A DNA stretch of 64,000 bases from positions 8,935,620 to 8,999,619 of the forward strand of contig NC_058154.1 in assembly GCF_011075055.1 (NCBI RefSeq), read 5' to 3'. Below are positions 35,580-47,533 of the stretch, in pieces (position 1 is the stretch's first letter; each line of letters starts with the position of its first letter). The position numbers were made by a program, and so were the translations under genes. This stretch comes from Mangifera indica. Lineage: Eukaryota > Streptophyta > Magnoliopsida > Sapindales > Anacardiaceae. Below the pieces are notes generated by a model. That model saw nothing but the letters and a program-made list of their open reading frames with translations. It had not been told where the DNA came from and did no database searches.

Positions 35580-38287
35580 TCAAGGCCCCAATTGTCCAAA
35601 GCTATGTGGCGGCCACACCTGATGAACAGGGCACACGTGATTATAGGATCTAAATGAATAAATTCCAGACTGCTGTCCAGATTCATGAATCAACAAGTTC
35701 ACTGATACAAACATTACTCTGCACGGATACTTAAAATATGGGAAAAGATCAAAAAGGTCTACATTCATGCAAGTAAAGTCTATATGTTGACAAATATATC
35801 AATAATTTCATATTACAAGTCACATTTATCAACATAATGTTAAACTTTGAATGCTAAATTATAAAATCATCCATAAATCAGGGATGTGATATGGAAATGA
35901 ATCCATTTAAAGTTTCAATCACCAGTAACCTGAGTGAATCGATTCCAGATACAAAGAAGGACAAGGGGAAGGCAACCCTTTAAATTATTTTCATTGCCAA
36001 GGACTCAATATCCCATTTCATAAGGCTTTATGATACGATACATAACCAAAATCCAAAAAGAAAAAAATTGTGAACCTTGAAACTAAAATTCTAATGTGAT
36101 TACAAAATCTTTAAACTCATTTGAAAAAAAAAAACACATCATCCAATTTAATTCAGTCACTACAACAACAAATTTCTTCCCATACTGAGAATCACAAACT
36201 TATTTCACAAATTGAGATTAATTTTGTGACCAGTACGGAACAAATTTAATAAAGGTTGTAAAATAGCAAAATGTCAATCACTTTGAGCTCAAAATATTCC
36301 TTTCTTCATATCAATCCTAATAACTCAAAAATAATGCATATAACAGTGACAAAAAGAAACTCGAGATAAAAGCAAAATTAGAGATCAAAGAAATTCAGCA
36401 ACATTTTTGTATATGCAACATGGGGCAGTCTTGATATTATACACCATTGGTCTTAGCTAATATCAGGTCATAAACACAGGTGGATTTTTGTAAGTTTACA
36501 AACAGCTGTCTCATTTTATTATTCGAAAGTTTTGACACGTCTAAAATAATCATATGACTTTTTTTTTTTTTTTATATATCTTGATCTCAAATGATTCCCA
36601 GTCCCTAATTCAATACACAGCTTCTACCCTTAAACAATCAAATTGTTATCAAACAACTAATGAAAGCAAGCATTTTTCTTTCCCTACATCATTATAACAT
36701 ATAATGATTTTTCCCTTCCCAGGACAATACTTCTAAAAGGGCGATGATAATTCATAACAATTTTCATCTCATAAAATTATGATCCTAATTATGTAGAGAA
36801 AAGAAAGGCAAATAAGTGGATCAGAGTACCCTGAAAAATGCTTTCCCCTTGATTAGACCATAGGGAACAGGCCCAAAATATCGAGAATCATTGGAGGCAT
36901 ATATGTTATCCCCTTGAATCCAAACATGATCCTTTGGGACCTGTCCATCAAAATCCAAAAATATAAAACAACTTAGTCATTACAAAAATGATGTAAATAT
37001 GACACAAAAAATAGAGTGCAGGTTGAATTGCAACATCCACACTATTGCTTTTAATACAAAACATAAAGCCATTATATACTTAGGAAGGAGAGAGAAAGGA
37101 AGAGAGTAATCCATTGCATGAAAACATGAGGCTTCCCCAGCTAAATAACATCACATTTTGACCTATTCGATTTTTGTACTCAATTACGTTAGAGTTGGGA
37201 ACAACAAATCAATACTTTTTTGCAAGTATGCAATCCCCATAAAACAGCACATGTTTGTTAACCATGATAAGAGAGAAGACACTACCAATAGAAACCCATT
37301 CAAGCATCTGGTTCTACACCACCCACAGGAATATTTTCTTTGCCAAGACCCACCCAACCAACCAATCCATGTAACTTGCAACTTTAGAGTAATACCCCTC
37401 AATTTTACAGATAGTTTATTTCAAAACTCTCAATTACCACTTTACTAGCTTCCTCTTAACTTCCCTAATAATTTCCCCACTAACTCCTAAGCTACAGAAA
37501 GACAAGATATTATGAATTACTAAAATGGTCATTGAGCCGTTCAAAATAAACTAAGAATAAATATAAAATACCCACATATTATATTTTAGTTGGAACTTAA
37601 GCCTTGTTTAAGAAGTTACACGTTAGGCAAAAGAATTAGATATTCAACCTGATTACTAAGAAGATTACTCTTCACTTTTGAAACATCCGCCAGATTTTCA
37701 ACACAACTTAAAGAGATATCTCAAAGACATTCCATAAATTTCCCTGTTTTGTTTATATTACGTTTCTGAAATACTTGATTTCAATTTTCTCATTGAAACA
37801 ATCATATTTACATATCGGTAGCTAGCGATTACGCTTAACATATCACGCATAAACAATTAAGAAAGAAAACAAACGCACCACGACAGTTCGAAACCTGTCA
37901 CCAGTCAAAGGATCATGGAAAGTGACTCGATCACCTTCAAGACCTAGAATGCGCTTGGTGATGATCTTTGCCGGATCCACAGGTGATTGGACGAGCACGA
38001 TGTCACCTGGACCAACTCGTCCCAAGCGGTGGGACACCTGTTCCGATAATATGACGTCTCCAGTTAAGTTCAACGTCGGGAGCATGCTTGGACCGAACGC
38101 CTGCAGACACCAGATCACATTTTGAGAAAATAATTGTGAAGAAGAGACAATTTAAGTGAAAAAGTGGTTTACGAACGAGCGTAGGGGAGCAGAGGTAGTT
38201 GTCGGTGACATGGAGTAAACAGAGAAATCTGGCCACCGTTGAGATTTGATTTAGGGCTTCTTTGCCTACCGATGTCCATTGTCGCAT
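35580..38287 (-). CDS. IMP1: Mitochondrial inner membrane protease subunit 1-like
   Basis: Signal-peptidase-type (S26) serine protease that removes sorting signals from proteins delivered to the mitochondrial intermembrane space. Exons in transcription order: 38287-38177, 38100-37879, 36940-36830 and 35618-35580, giving 160 aa. Catalytic Ser42 is in FGPSMLPTL and the general-base Lys86 in IITKRILGLEGD; the GDN(I)YASNDSR box is at 121-131 and the tail reads VWPPHSFGQLGP. Residues about 14-32 are hydrophobic (membrane anchor). The exon 1 donor is chosen at CTC/GTTCGT because it keeps frame and family length; the better-looking GTAAAC three bases on would shift the frame. The gene is on the same strand as the synthase upstream, 1.1 kb apart, with no sign of a functional link. 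Confidence 0.93.
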
Positions 38288-39429
38288 CTCTTTCTTCTCC
38301 TTCCGGTTATGGTGGCTTTCTGCCTAGTTAATATTTTGAATCGAACGACGGCGTTTCTGCTTGGGCTCTTAAGGCTTAATGGCGGCGGAGGCCTGTAACT
38401 TTTTCACTATTTTCCAAATGACAAAAAGATATTATAAAATTTTAATTTCAGCTTGATTTCATCCTGAGTTATCAATGAATTACATTTTTCACCTTTATGT
38501 ATCATAAATAAAATATTATTACAAAGATAGATTTTTAAAAAAATTATTCATTATAAATATAAATAATTATTATATTTAATTAAATATAATAAAATAATAT
38601 AAAATTATTAAATATTTGCAACTATAATTACTCTAAAACATGCTTATCATATTAATTGAAACTAAGGTATTTAATATCTAATTTATTAAGATATCATCCG
38701 TAATAAAAAATTATTAAATTTTTTTATTAACTGACAAAACAAATAAAATAATAAAAAATTTTAATTAATGCATCATCATTTTGAAACAAACATTTATAAA
38801 ATTTTAAAATGTTTCATATATATATTTTACTATATTTTTATTTTATCTAAAAAAAGTATCAATCTGAATTGATAATATATATCCTATTATCTTACGATAT
38901 ATCTATTGTATTGTATCGTATCGTAAAATATGTGTCATATATTGTACCATACTAATAAGCATGAATGTATCAAATCAAGTAATAAAGCTTTCAAAATGAC
39001 TGCCTTGCCATATTTAGCTTACATGTTCAAGCATCGAATAAGCAACCTTGAGTCTAACCAGGTAACTACTCATCCTCTAAACTTATGAGCCAGGTGGGCA
39101 TGTGCAGCAGTATGAGCTCTATCAGTGATGTATTTACATGACAGTATGCAGGAGCATGAGCTAGAACCATAGAGTGTAAAATTATTTCACTGAAATCAGA
39201 TGCTTACAGGAAGAATAACATGACATTATTGATGATCTTGGAAACTTTATTGTACATCAATGGCTGTAAATTACTTTTCTTTTATCCAAATAAAAAATGT
39301 GAGCCTGAACAAACAATATTATGAGCAGCTCGTCTTCATGTAACCCAGTGAGGTTCAGGAGGAGTGCATTTCATACTAGTAGAGATGGCTTTCTATTGGG
39401 AGGTACTTTGTCCTATAAAATGCTTTAAA
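38288..39429. other. Spacer between IMP1 and the solanesyl synthase
   Basis: Holds the IMP1 promoter near 38290-38400. An AT-rich stretch at about 38540-38790 looks like a decayed relative of the Tourist MITEs. From about 39100 it is presumably the 3' UTR side of the synthase. No gene seen. Confidence 0.5.
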
Positions 39430-42400
39430 CTAATTGATTCGTTCGAGATTAAACAACACCATTTCCTCAAGGCCTGATCGAAAGGCACTTCGAGGAAGAC
39501 TCAGCAGATTCTGGATGGCAAGATCAGCCTTCTCTTTTGCTAATTCTTGTGCTCTCTCAATGCCTCCACAGGTCTTTACCAATTCAATGGCTTCTTCAAG
39601 AGAACCCATCTCACAAAATTCAGATTCAATAATCTCTCTCAGTTTTGGCTCTTTCTCTAGAGCAAAAATTACAGGTGCAGTCAGGTTCCCTTTTGCCAGA
39701 TCACCGCCCGCTGGCTTCCCCAGCTGTTCTGCTGACTGAGTGAAATCCAATATATCGTCAACTACTTGGAAGGACAGACCGAGATTTTTACCATATTCAT
39801 ACATTTGACTTGACAAACTACCATCAACCCCACTAAAAATAGCAGCTCCCTTGGTACTAGCAGCAATTAAGGAGGCTGTTTTACAGTAGCTCTTGAGCAG
39901 ATACTCTTCGAGTTCAACGTCACAGTCAAACAAACTAGACACTTGCTTTATTTCACCACTTGCAAAATCTTTAATAACCTGTTACAAATAAGCATCAAAC
40001 TAATTGATAGGCCACCCATTACCAAAGTTTATCACAAAAGGAAAGTAATAGAAGACCACAAAAAGAGATAGAGATGAAATCAATTGAGTCTTTTACAATT
40101 CATCAATTATTCACATTACTTATAGCAGAATTACACACTAGGAATTGGAGAAGAGGAACCCAGCTGAGGAAGGCAGTCTGCAGGAGCCAGGTACACAACA
40201 AATTCAACAAAAAAAAAAAATCACAATGTGCACCCGCTCTATGATGCCGCAAGATCTAATTTGAGAAATGACTAGCTTCATAAACATCTGGGTAACCATC
40301 AAAAAGTGGATGCTGAACAGTTTAGAAGACAAAAAAGTGATGGAGTGTCGCATACCTGACTGATGAGCTTAATAACTTCAATATTTTCAAGATTTGCTAG
40401 GTACCACGAAGACTGAGCAAACATGAAGTCCCCAGCCAGTACTGCTACTCTTGTGCCATATAGTTGGTGAACGGTTTCCTTCCCTGAACATGAAGAGCAA
40501 TTAGTTCAAATAACAAGGAATTTTGAAGGGGTAAAAGTTTGAATGTAGGGGGAGAAACCATAACATGTTAGAGATATAAAATGTGGCAGTGCAACTGACA
40601 CAGAAATACACTGGCAGTTTACACCAGTCGCCCAAGTGTCACTAACAGAAACCAAGTCACTAGAAAAGACAAGACAACATATAATGAACTATCCCATCAA
40701 TCGACTCTATTGACCAATATCATAATACAATACACATAAGCAATTGATTTTAAGTACCCAGAGGGATTATAACATAATTAATGTGATTTATTTACACTGC
40801 TCCTCTAAGATCCTTCAAAATAAAGCTAAAGTAGGAGCAAAGCCAAAAATTAGGTTCTAGAAGCTAAGACATTAGTTTCTACAGACAATATATTAGGTGA
40901 ATCTGGACACTCCAATTGAAAAAAGCTGTGGATACAAGTTGGTTCTTGTTTAGCTGTATATAGATTGGCATTGCAGAAAAAGGAATATATAACATTTTAT
41001 AAGAGATCTTGATGTACAATATACCTCTTCTCATGTCACTTTCATCTAATACATCATCGTGTATTAAGCTTGCAGTATGGATCATCTCAATGATCTCGGC
41101 TAATCGACGGTGCTCTGCAGTAAGTTCTCTGAAAGAAATCAGTACAGAATGAATCTCCAATTTGCTTTACAGAATTTCAGGAGTTAGCAAATGGTTCTGA
41201 ATATTGCTTACTTCAATCCAACCATTTCTGCTGTTGCTCTCGACACTAGGAACACCAAAGCCGGTCTCATCCGCTTACCACCAGCACCAAAGATTTGCTC
41301 AGCTGCAGACATAAGAACTGGGTTTTCTGCACCAACAATCTGGTAAAGCATCATCATCAGATATGCAATTTACAATTCCATAAGAAAATAATTTTAAAAA
41401 AAAAAAAAAACTCAGCTTCAAATACAAATGGTGCACTAGTCGAGCAAGGAATTGCAAATGGACTATCATAAATATAGTCACAGGAACATAAAAATGAGCT
41501 ACATAAGTAAACACTATAAACAAGTACTAAGAGCCAATCTTACTTTCATGGACAAATGTTCAACAAATTGCAAAACACACGAGCCTATCAATCAGAAACA
41601 AAATATTATGTCTTAGTCAGCTAGGAGATTCGATCATAAAGCACTAGCGGGCAGACTTGCTAAACCGACTCACGTAGCATTTAAGTAAAATATGTCAAGG
41701 AGTATGACTGAAATGAAGATAATACCTAAGAAAGCTCCATATTTTATGCAATATTAATGTTAGCATCAACAAATTAAATTTGGTGCTATCAGAATCTCTA
41801 ACACAATGGCAATAAGCCTAAATTCCACCAGAAGTTAACAGCATTCAATTGCAAATGAGACCTTTCTTCTATTTTATTCGATAATGAATTTCATCTTTCA
41901 TACAAGAGAACAGACTGAAATTCAGCTCAGCAGACAGCAGCCAATATCCCACAAGAAGCTAAAGTAAAATCCCATGAACCAGCTCATGTGCAAATTCTTG
42001 AAATAAAAATGTTCTGCATGGCATTAAAGCATACTTAATAACAATACATAAGATCATCCCAAAAGTAAAAGATAAGTAGCATTCTCTAACTAGACAATAT
42101 CAAAAAATTTTCAAAGAAAAATTACCGACTGGAGATTTTGATTGAGAGTCCGGAGGTCATCAGCAACCACTTCAAATAAATTTGCCAGTGAAACCGGACT
42201 TCTTGCCTCTTTCTTCAAATCCAGAACTGGTGGAGGACCTTGACTCACTCCTAAAATAAATCCACAAGCTCAACAACTTTAAAACTTGCATAATTAAAAT
42301 CAAATTCAAACTCTCTTATACTAGGAGCAAACGCAGCCATTACCAAGTTGGTAAAACAACAAACACCTATAAAACAGAAACAAGCAACACAACATATTGG

Positions 42401-42684
42401 ATAAAACCAAGTAGTAAACAATTAAAAACAACACTTAGCCATCAAAAATTAGTACCATTAAGCAAAGTTTCAGGTGTTTTAGTGGAATAAACACGACACC
42501 GAGCAAGGTTGTGCTTGCAAAAGACCAATCTTTGGGCACCAAAGTGTCTAGTACTTCTCCTAGAAACACTCTTTGCATAACTTCTAACCCAAGACCTATC
42601 AATGGATACGCTGGAAGAACACCCACAAGCCACCAAATCAAGCACACTTCTTCCAAAATCAACATTGCGGCACGTCATTGACAT
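39430..42684 (-). CDS. SPS: Solanesyl diphosphate synthase, plastid type
   Basis: Trans-long-chain prenyl diphosphate synthase that elongates allylic diphosphates with isopentenyl diphosphate to solanesyl diphosphate, the side chain of plastoquinone. Exons in order: 42684-42456, 42250-42126, 41339-41212, 41128-41025, 40483-40356 and 39978-39430, giving 420 aa. Seen: GGKRMRP at 138-144, first aspartate-rich motif DDVLD at 185-189, second DDILD at 312-316, and a C-terminus ending LERIN. The first 75 or so residues are Ser/Arg/Cys-rich without acidic clusters, fitting a plastid transit peptide. The start at [11 protein letters not shown] is preferred because it gives the usual length; an in-frame ATG at 42729 would add 15 hydrophobic residues. 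The sequence is closer to Arabidopsis SPS1/SPS2 than to the mitochondrial SPS3 type. Confidence 0.95.
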
Positions 42685-43144
42685 GATTCTCAACAGCAAT
42701 CCCAGAAGCCAAGCAGCCAAAAAAGCCACCAGATTTCAAAACCCAGAGAGAAAATCGAGCTTAAACTCCCATTAACGATAAAAACAACAGCTAATCATCA
42801 ACTGGGTAGTGAACAGAAACTGAAAAAGAGTGTCCAAATGGAGGATTTGCCAGTTAAGTTTTTCTCCTAATAACGGACACAAATGGGGTAATCGTATTGA
42901 GTGGTAGAAAGAAATCCACACAAGACATCAAAGGATAAAAACATGTCATTTATTATCAGTGAGTTGCGATGAGTGTTGTTTCGTGTAGGACATAAGAGAC
43001 TCCTGTGGTCTGTAAAATGTGTGTAAGAAAGCAACTGAAAGAACGGGGCCTTATCTGCGGGTCAAAGCCAAATCCATGCCAAATTGTAGCTGGTGGTCAA
43101 AATTGAAGGAAGTTCGATGAAAGCCACAGCCTTTATTTAAATAA
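42685..43144. other. 5' flank of the solanesyl synthase gene
   Basis: Presumed leader and promoter of the minus-strand synthase. It ends at the target duplication of the Mutator-like element. No other gene seen. Confidence 0.5.
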
Positions 43145-45070
43145 GGCCGAATGATTATGGCCCACCCAAGTTTTAGTCTAATAAAAACTCATAACACTTT
43201 TTCATAATTCAATTGTTATTAAATTTTTTTTTTTTTAAATAAATTAATTACCGAAAACAAGGGGGGTTAAGAAAATTATCCAAAAACTAAAGATTAAGTG
43301 AAAATGCCCTCTTTTTATTAAAGGACCAAATTACCCTTATATGTAAATCAAGAATTTTACATATTTCTTCCCACATTTTCCTTCGTACACGGATAAAATT
43401 CAAAGAAAATCACAAGTCTCCCATGGGTCTTCCATGGGCGTAGTAATTTTCATCTTTCTCATTGAGTTTTCATAATTTTTTACGATCAAAAATAGCAAAG
43501 AAGGTTAATACATTATCCCTAATCTTGTTTGAATCAATTTATTATTAGGAGTATTAAAATTTGATGAAGATTTTAAGGTTTGAATGTTTAGGGTTTTGAT
43601 TTTGAATAATACATAAAATATTTTGATTCTTAGTAGTTTTACTTGAAATTTTTTAGGGCTATTATGTTATAGGATATGTAGATTTGATTTGTGTTGAAAT
43701 TGGAGGCTGAAATGACAATTTTTGACCAAAAAATTGGTTAGATTGATTGGAGATCCTTTCCCACCAGGCTGAATTAAACCTCCTATAGGTTGGGACGATC
43801 GCCCATCAGATAGGAGAAAATTGAGCTTTTTCAAAATATTAGGGTCCAAGAGAAGAGGGAAAAATCCACGGGGGCCAGTTGGAAATTTTACATTAACTTG
43901 TGGGGTGATCCATGAAAGATGGGGAAAATGGGGGGTTGGGGAAATTGACTTTTTTAAACTATAGGGTCTATAAGGGATTAAAAAATTGATAAGGGGGCAA
44001 CAGAAAAATATTGAACCTATTTGGAAGGAGAAATTTTATAAGGGTTAAATTAATATTTTTCACACTTAGGGTTTTTTTTATATATAGTTTTCGAATTTCA
44101 TATCCATTTTTCTTATTTTAAGATTTTTCAATATGTAACTTTCAAATTTGACATATGTTTCTTGATTTTGCGCTTTTCTAGGCTTGTTTTACGATGTAAT
44201 TATAGAATAGACATTTTTGCTTAATAAGGGATAAAATGGGTAATTAATTTAATTTCTAACTTTTTTATTAGATACAAGAGTAAAATCATTGTTTTATCAT
44301 TAATATTAAAAAAATATAAAATTTATTATATTTTCCTCTTAAATTTTAAAAACTAACAATTTCACTTCTGTCTAAAGTTTTTTAATTTTGAAAAGTAATA
44401 TTTTCCTCCCTCAAAACCTAAGATTTATTTTCTTACCTCTCTAGCCACTGACGATGATGCTATCACCCTTAAGTCATAAACGAAACTCCAACCACCATCT
44501 TGAGCCAAGTCAATGGTGTGACAAAGTGCAACAAGCCAATGAAATCTAGCCTCCTTCTACAATGAAGAGGCACAATATGATGTGACGACGCCCACTTTTG
44601 TTGGTCCAAATGCTTCGTCTAGATGATACAATGAAGGCATTGTCCAAACAAATCACGTCATCCAAATTGGATAATGCTTTCACTGTCCACACATTCTAGA
44701 TGACAAAATGGTCTTGGAAGGGATGATAGCAACTTTGGGTTTAAAGGGGAGTCACCGGTGGCCAGAGATGGTCGTTGAAGAGCTATTGAAAATAAACCCT
44801 AAGTTTTTCTTTTTTTTTTGGGGGGGGGGGGGGGGGGGGAATGTTACTTTTCAAAGTTAGAAAATTTTAAGTAGGAGGCTTTTAAACTCTAGGGGAAAAT
44901 AAATTAATTTTATATTTTTAATATTAACGATAAAATAATGATTTTACCTTTACCTTTAGTAGAAAAATTTAATAATAATTAAATCATAGGTAAATGTTTG
45001 AGTTTTTAAATTATTGTGAATGTACTTTTGAAATTAGGCTAAAACTTGGGTAGGAAATAGTCATTTGGCC
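43145..45070. mobile_element. Foldback Mutator-like element, 1926 bp
   Basis: Left end GGCCGAATGATTATGGCCCA; right end, inverted, GGCCAAATGACTATTTCCTA. The match continues for about 38 bp (CCCAAGTTTTAG) and then as long imperfect arms: about 44255-44470 pairs with about 44745-44985. A perfect 9-bp target duplication TTTAAATAA is at 43136-43144 and 45071-45079. No transposase frame. A run of about 19 G lies near 44820. It begins 460 bp upstream of the synthase ATG. Confidence 0.85.
43241..44250. mobile_element. Possible element nested in the left arm of the foldback element
   Basis: The left arm breaks off after the TTATTAAATTTTTT stretch and resumes about 1 kb later at CTAACTTTTTTATTAG. The intervening segment is bounded by the exact inverted 12-mers AAATTAATTACC and GGTAATTAATTT. 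No coding; class unknown. Confidence 0.45.
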
Positions 45071-45287
45071 TTTAAATAACTGGTTATAAATTTTGTGTTA
45101 ATTTTTCAGCCATTCACTAGTTTATTCTTGAAATATCTTATTTTTGAGCTTCTGAAATTATTCTTTAATTTTCCACAAAAGAATAAAATCATGATAAAGT
45201 TTGATGAATTTAAAAGGTTTTATGATTAATACATTTAAGAGAAGTAATATTATATATTTATAATGAACATTAAATTAAGTATCGATA

Positions 45288-45678
45288 GGGTTGGATTAGA
45301 AGCATGTTTATTCGAACTTGAAATGAGTTTTGCTCAAATAAGTTGGAATACAAACATGAGGTAAACGAACACAAATGCAAATACAAGCTACAGAGTAGTA
45401 GAGAAAAAACAAACTCAAACCCAAACCTAAACAGAGGGAGCTGATCATAACTTGCATTATCAAAAAATTAAAAAAAACGACATTGTTTAAGCGAGTCGAG
45501 TCAAACATCTCATTTGAACCCAAGCTAAGTTTGGTCCATCTACACAAACCTGAGCTGAACATGAACTCTTAAATTGCAAAGCAAGCTAAACATGAACTAG
45601 TGTTTCTCCATGCTCAACAAGCTCAAATTGAAAATGAGTTTCACCTTGTTCAGACTCAGTTTAGCTCAAATCCAACCC
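45288..45678. mobile_element. Small inverted-repeat element with TA flanks
   Basis: Left end GGGTTGGATTAGA and inverted right end GGGTTGGATTTGA (12 of 13), flanked by TA on both sides. The middle is rich in AAACTCAAACC/GAGCTGAACATG-type words. Possibly a Stowaway-like MITE. Confidence 0.5.
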
Positions 45679-45770
45679 TAAGTATTGATGATTATGTGTC
45701 ACTATATTATTAAATACTATTTTATTATTAATTCAAAATTATTCAATCATATGGTGATATATTATTATTA

Positions 45771-45925
45771 AGAGTAGTGGTATATACACAACTTTTGTAC
45801 ACAAACAATGACGTGTTATCATATGATTGAATAGTTAAAAATTAAAGATAAAACAACATCTAATCATACAGTGACACATCTTTATTTGTATATAAAAATT
45901 ATATATATAATTTTATTATATTATT
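45771..45925. repeat. Short MITE-like repeat
   Basis: GAGTAGTGGTATATACACAAC at the left, TGACGTGTTATCATATGATTG in the middle; same family as 61897-62075, orientation inverted. Confidence 0.55.
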
Positions 45926-46826
45926 AATACACAAATTAGTATTAATTATAAGTATACATAATATAATTCCATTCAAGTAAGACATCAATCAAAATCAGTG
46001 CAGTAATTCTAAATTTTCATGAACTATGAGGGTTGCACTAGAAGTAAAAGGAATTATTATGGACATAAGTAAATCATAGGGGAATTAAAAAATAACGAGC
46101 TTCTGAGGGGGCTAAGTGAACGACCAACTATTTTTGGACTAACCTTGTGGCCAACAAAATGCACATTGACGAAATACCGCCCGCATTCAGCCCTTTTATG
46201 AAAATTCTAGCCAACTTTCCATTTAAATTTTGGTTGCAATTCCAACAAAACACCACCCTCATTCAACCTCTACACTTGAAAACGTGATTATCCTAAGTTT
46301 ATTTTAATTTATTTTTCGTTGTCATTAGAGTTCATCAGAGCCGTTATATTTTGTCGTCAACATCAAGCTTGAATTTGTGCTTTCCAAGTAAATATCAGCA
46401 AAATAATGGAAAAAATATAAGATCTTACCATTTTGTCAGTAAGTTAATGCTTAAAAACATCTGGTTAATTTTGATATTATGAGTTTATATTTGGAAGTTT
46501 GAGTTTTAGGGTTTATAATTGAAAATCATGATTTTGGGATTATTTAGTCGATTAAAATTAGAATTTGTTTATGATAAATACAATTAAGAGTGTTATTTGA
46601 GTAGATTGAATGAAATTAGAGTTGATGCATTGACACTAAGCTCTGAAGAATGTTCAGAGTTTAAGGTCTAAAATTTAGGGTTTAAGATATTAAAACTAAA
46701 CTTCGAATAATGTTTAGAGTTTAAGGTATTGACACTAAACTTTGAAGAATGTATCACCCAAAACATTAAATGTACACCGTCTTTAATTATAAATTTTTTT
46801 CACATATCTCTCCTTTTAATATGCAG
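45926..46826. other. Spacer without recognised content
   Basis: AT-rich. The words TTTAAGGTATTGACACTAAA and AAACTTTGAAGAATG recur between about 46620 and 46750 as a weak local repeat. No gene seen. Confidence 0.4.
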
Positions 46827-46968
46827 AGTAGAATTGAGGGTGCATGTGTTAAAATTAAAAGCTAAGAGGCTAAACAATTTGTTACGAAGATGTTTAGACC
46901 CAGATCTAAGAGATGATGCTAAACTATTTGGCAAAAATCTCAAACTTCCAATTAGGAAGTTTAAGAAG
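46827..46968 (+). other. Exon-like open segment of unknown origin
   Basis: A 142-bp open stretch bounded by ATGCAG on the left and AAG/GTAGGA on the right, as an internal exon would be. It encodes a basic peptide containing LKLKAKRLNNLLRR and DPDLRDDAKLFGKN, whose composition looks more protein-like than the surroundings. No neighbouring exons are visible and it is embedded in repeats, so it may be a captured or relic exon. I do not recognise the family. Confidence 0.3.
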
Positions 46969-47079
46969 GTAGGAAGTTCAAAAAATTACCAAATATATAA
47001 CACTTTTCATCTTATTTAACATATATGTGCATGGTAATTTTCTTGTCAAAATATATAATAAATAATCACGTTCCTTTAT

Positions 47080-47420
47080 TTTGGTTTTTTATTCTACTCA
47101 ATTTTTTTTAATAAAATTAATATAATTATTTATAAATAATAAAAATTCAAAGAGAAGGATTATATATCCGATGGCTTTCCACCAATAAAAAAAAAAAGTA
47201 CTTGGACAGCGGTATGCGTTTAATACTTTAGGCGACTCATTTAAATGCACTATTAAGATCATAAATGTACCACCCAAACTTTTATTGTATACCGTCTTCA
47301 ATTCATGCATCACTCAAACATTTATTATTTCCATTTCTTGGAAAACCATCAAATATATTACATTTTCCACCTTATTTAACATCTATGTGCATTGTAATTT
47401 TTTTGTTGAAAAATATAATG
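47080..47420. repeat. Palindromic LTR-like unit, single copy
   Basis: Diverged version of the units at 55836-56640: the pre-LTR words (TTCTACTCAATTTTT, AATATAATTATTTATAA) are followed by CGATGGCTTTCCACCAATAA, then TTTAATACTTTAGG, TCATTTAAATGCA and the mirror half ending CATCAAATATATTACA. Confidence 0.5.
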
Positions 47421-47457
47421 TACACAAAAAATAGATAAGACCAATATATATACATAC

Positions 47458-47458
<1 letters not shown>

Positions 47459-47495
<37 letters not shown>
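47459..47495. repeat. GA microsatellite
   Basis: About 17 uninterrupted GA units directly before the 5' LTR of the following copia element. Confidence 0.9.
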
Positions 47496-47533
47496 TTAAC
47501 AACCAAATTGTGTATAAAATAGAAGAATCAAAG

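Noticed and set aside
37158..37448. 96-codon plus-strand frame
   Set aside because: Lies inside intron 2 of IMP1; no domain seen.
39434..39739. 101-codon plus-strand frame
   Set aside because: Antisense shadow of the last solanesyl synthase exon.
47459..47495. GA repeat as a regulatory GAGA site
   Set aside because: Simple microsatellite in repeat DNA with no gene downstream.
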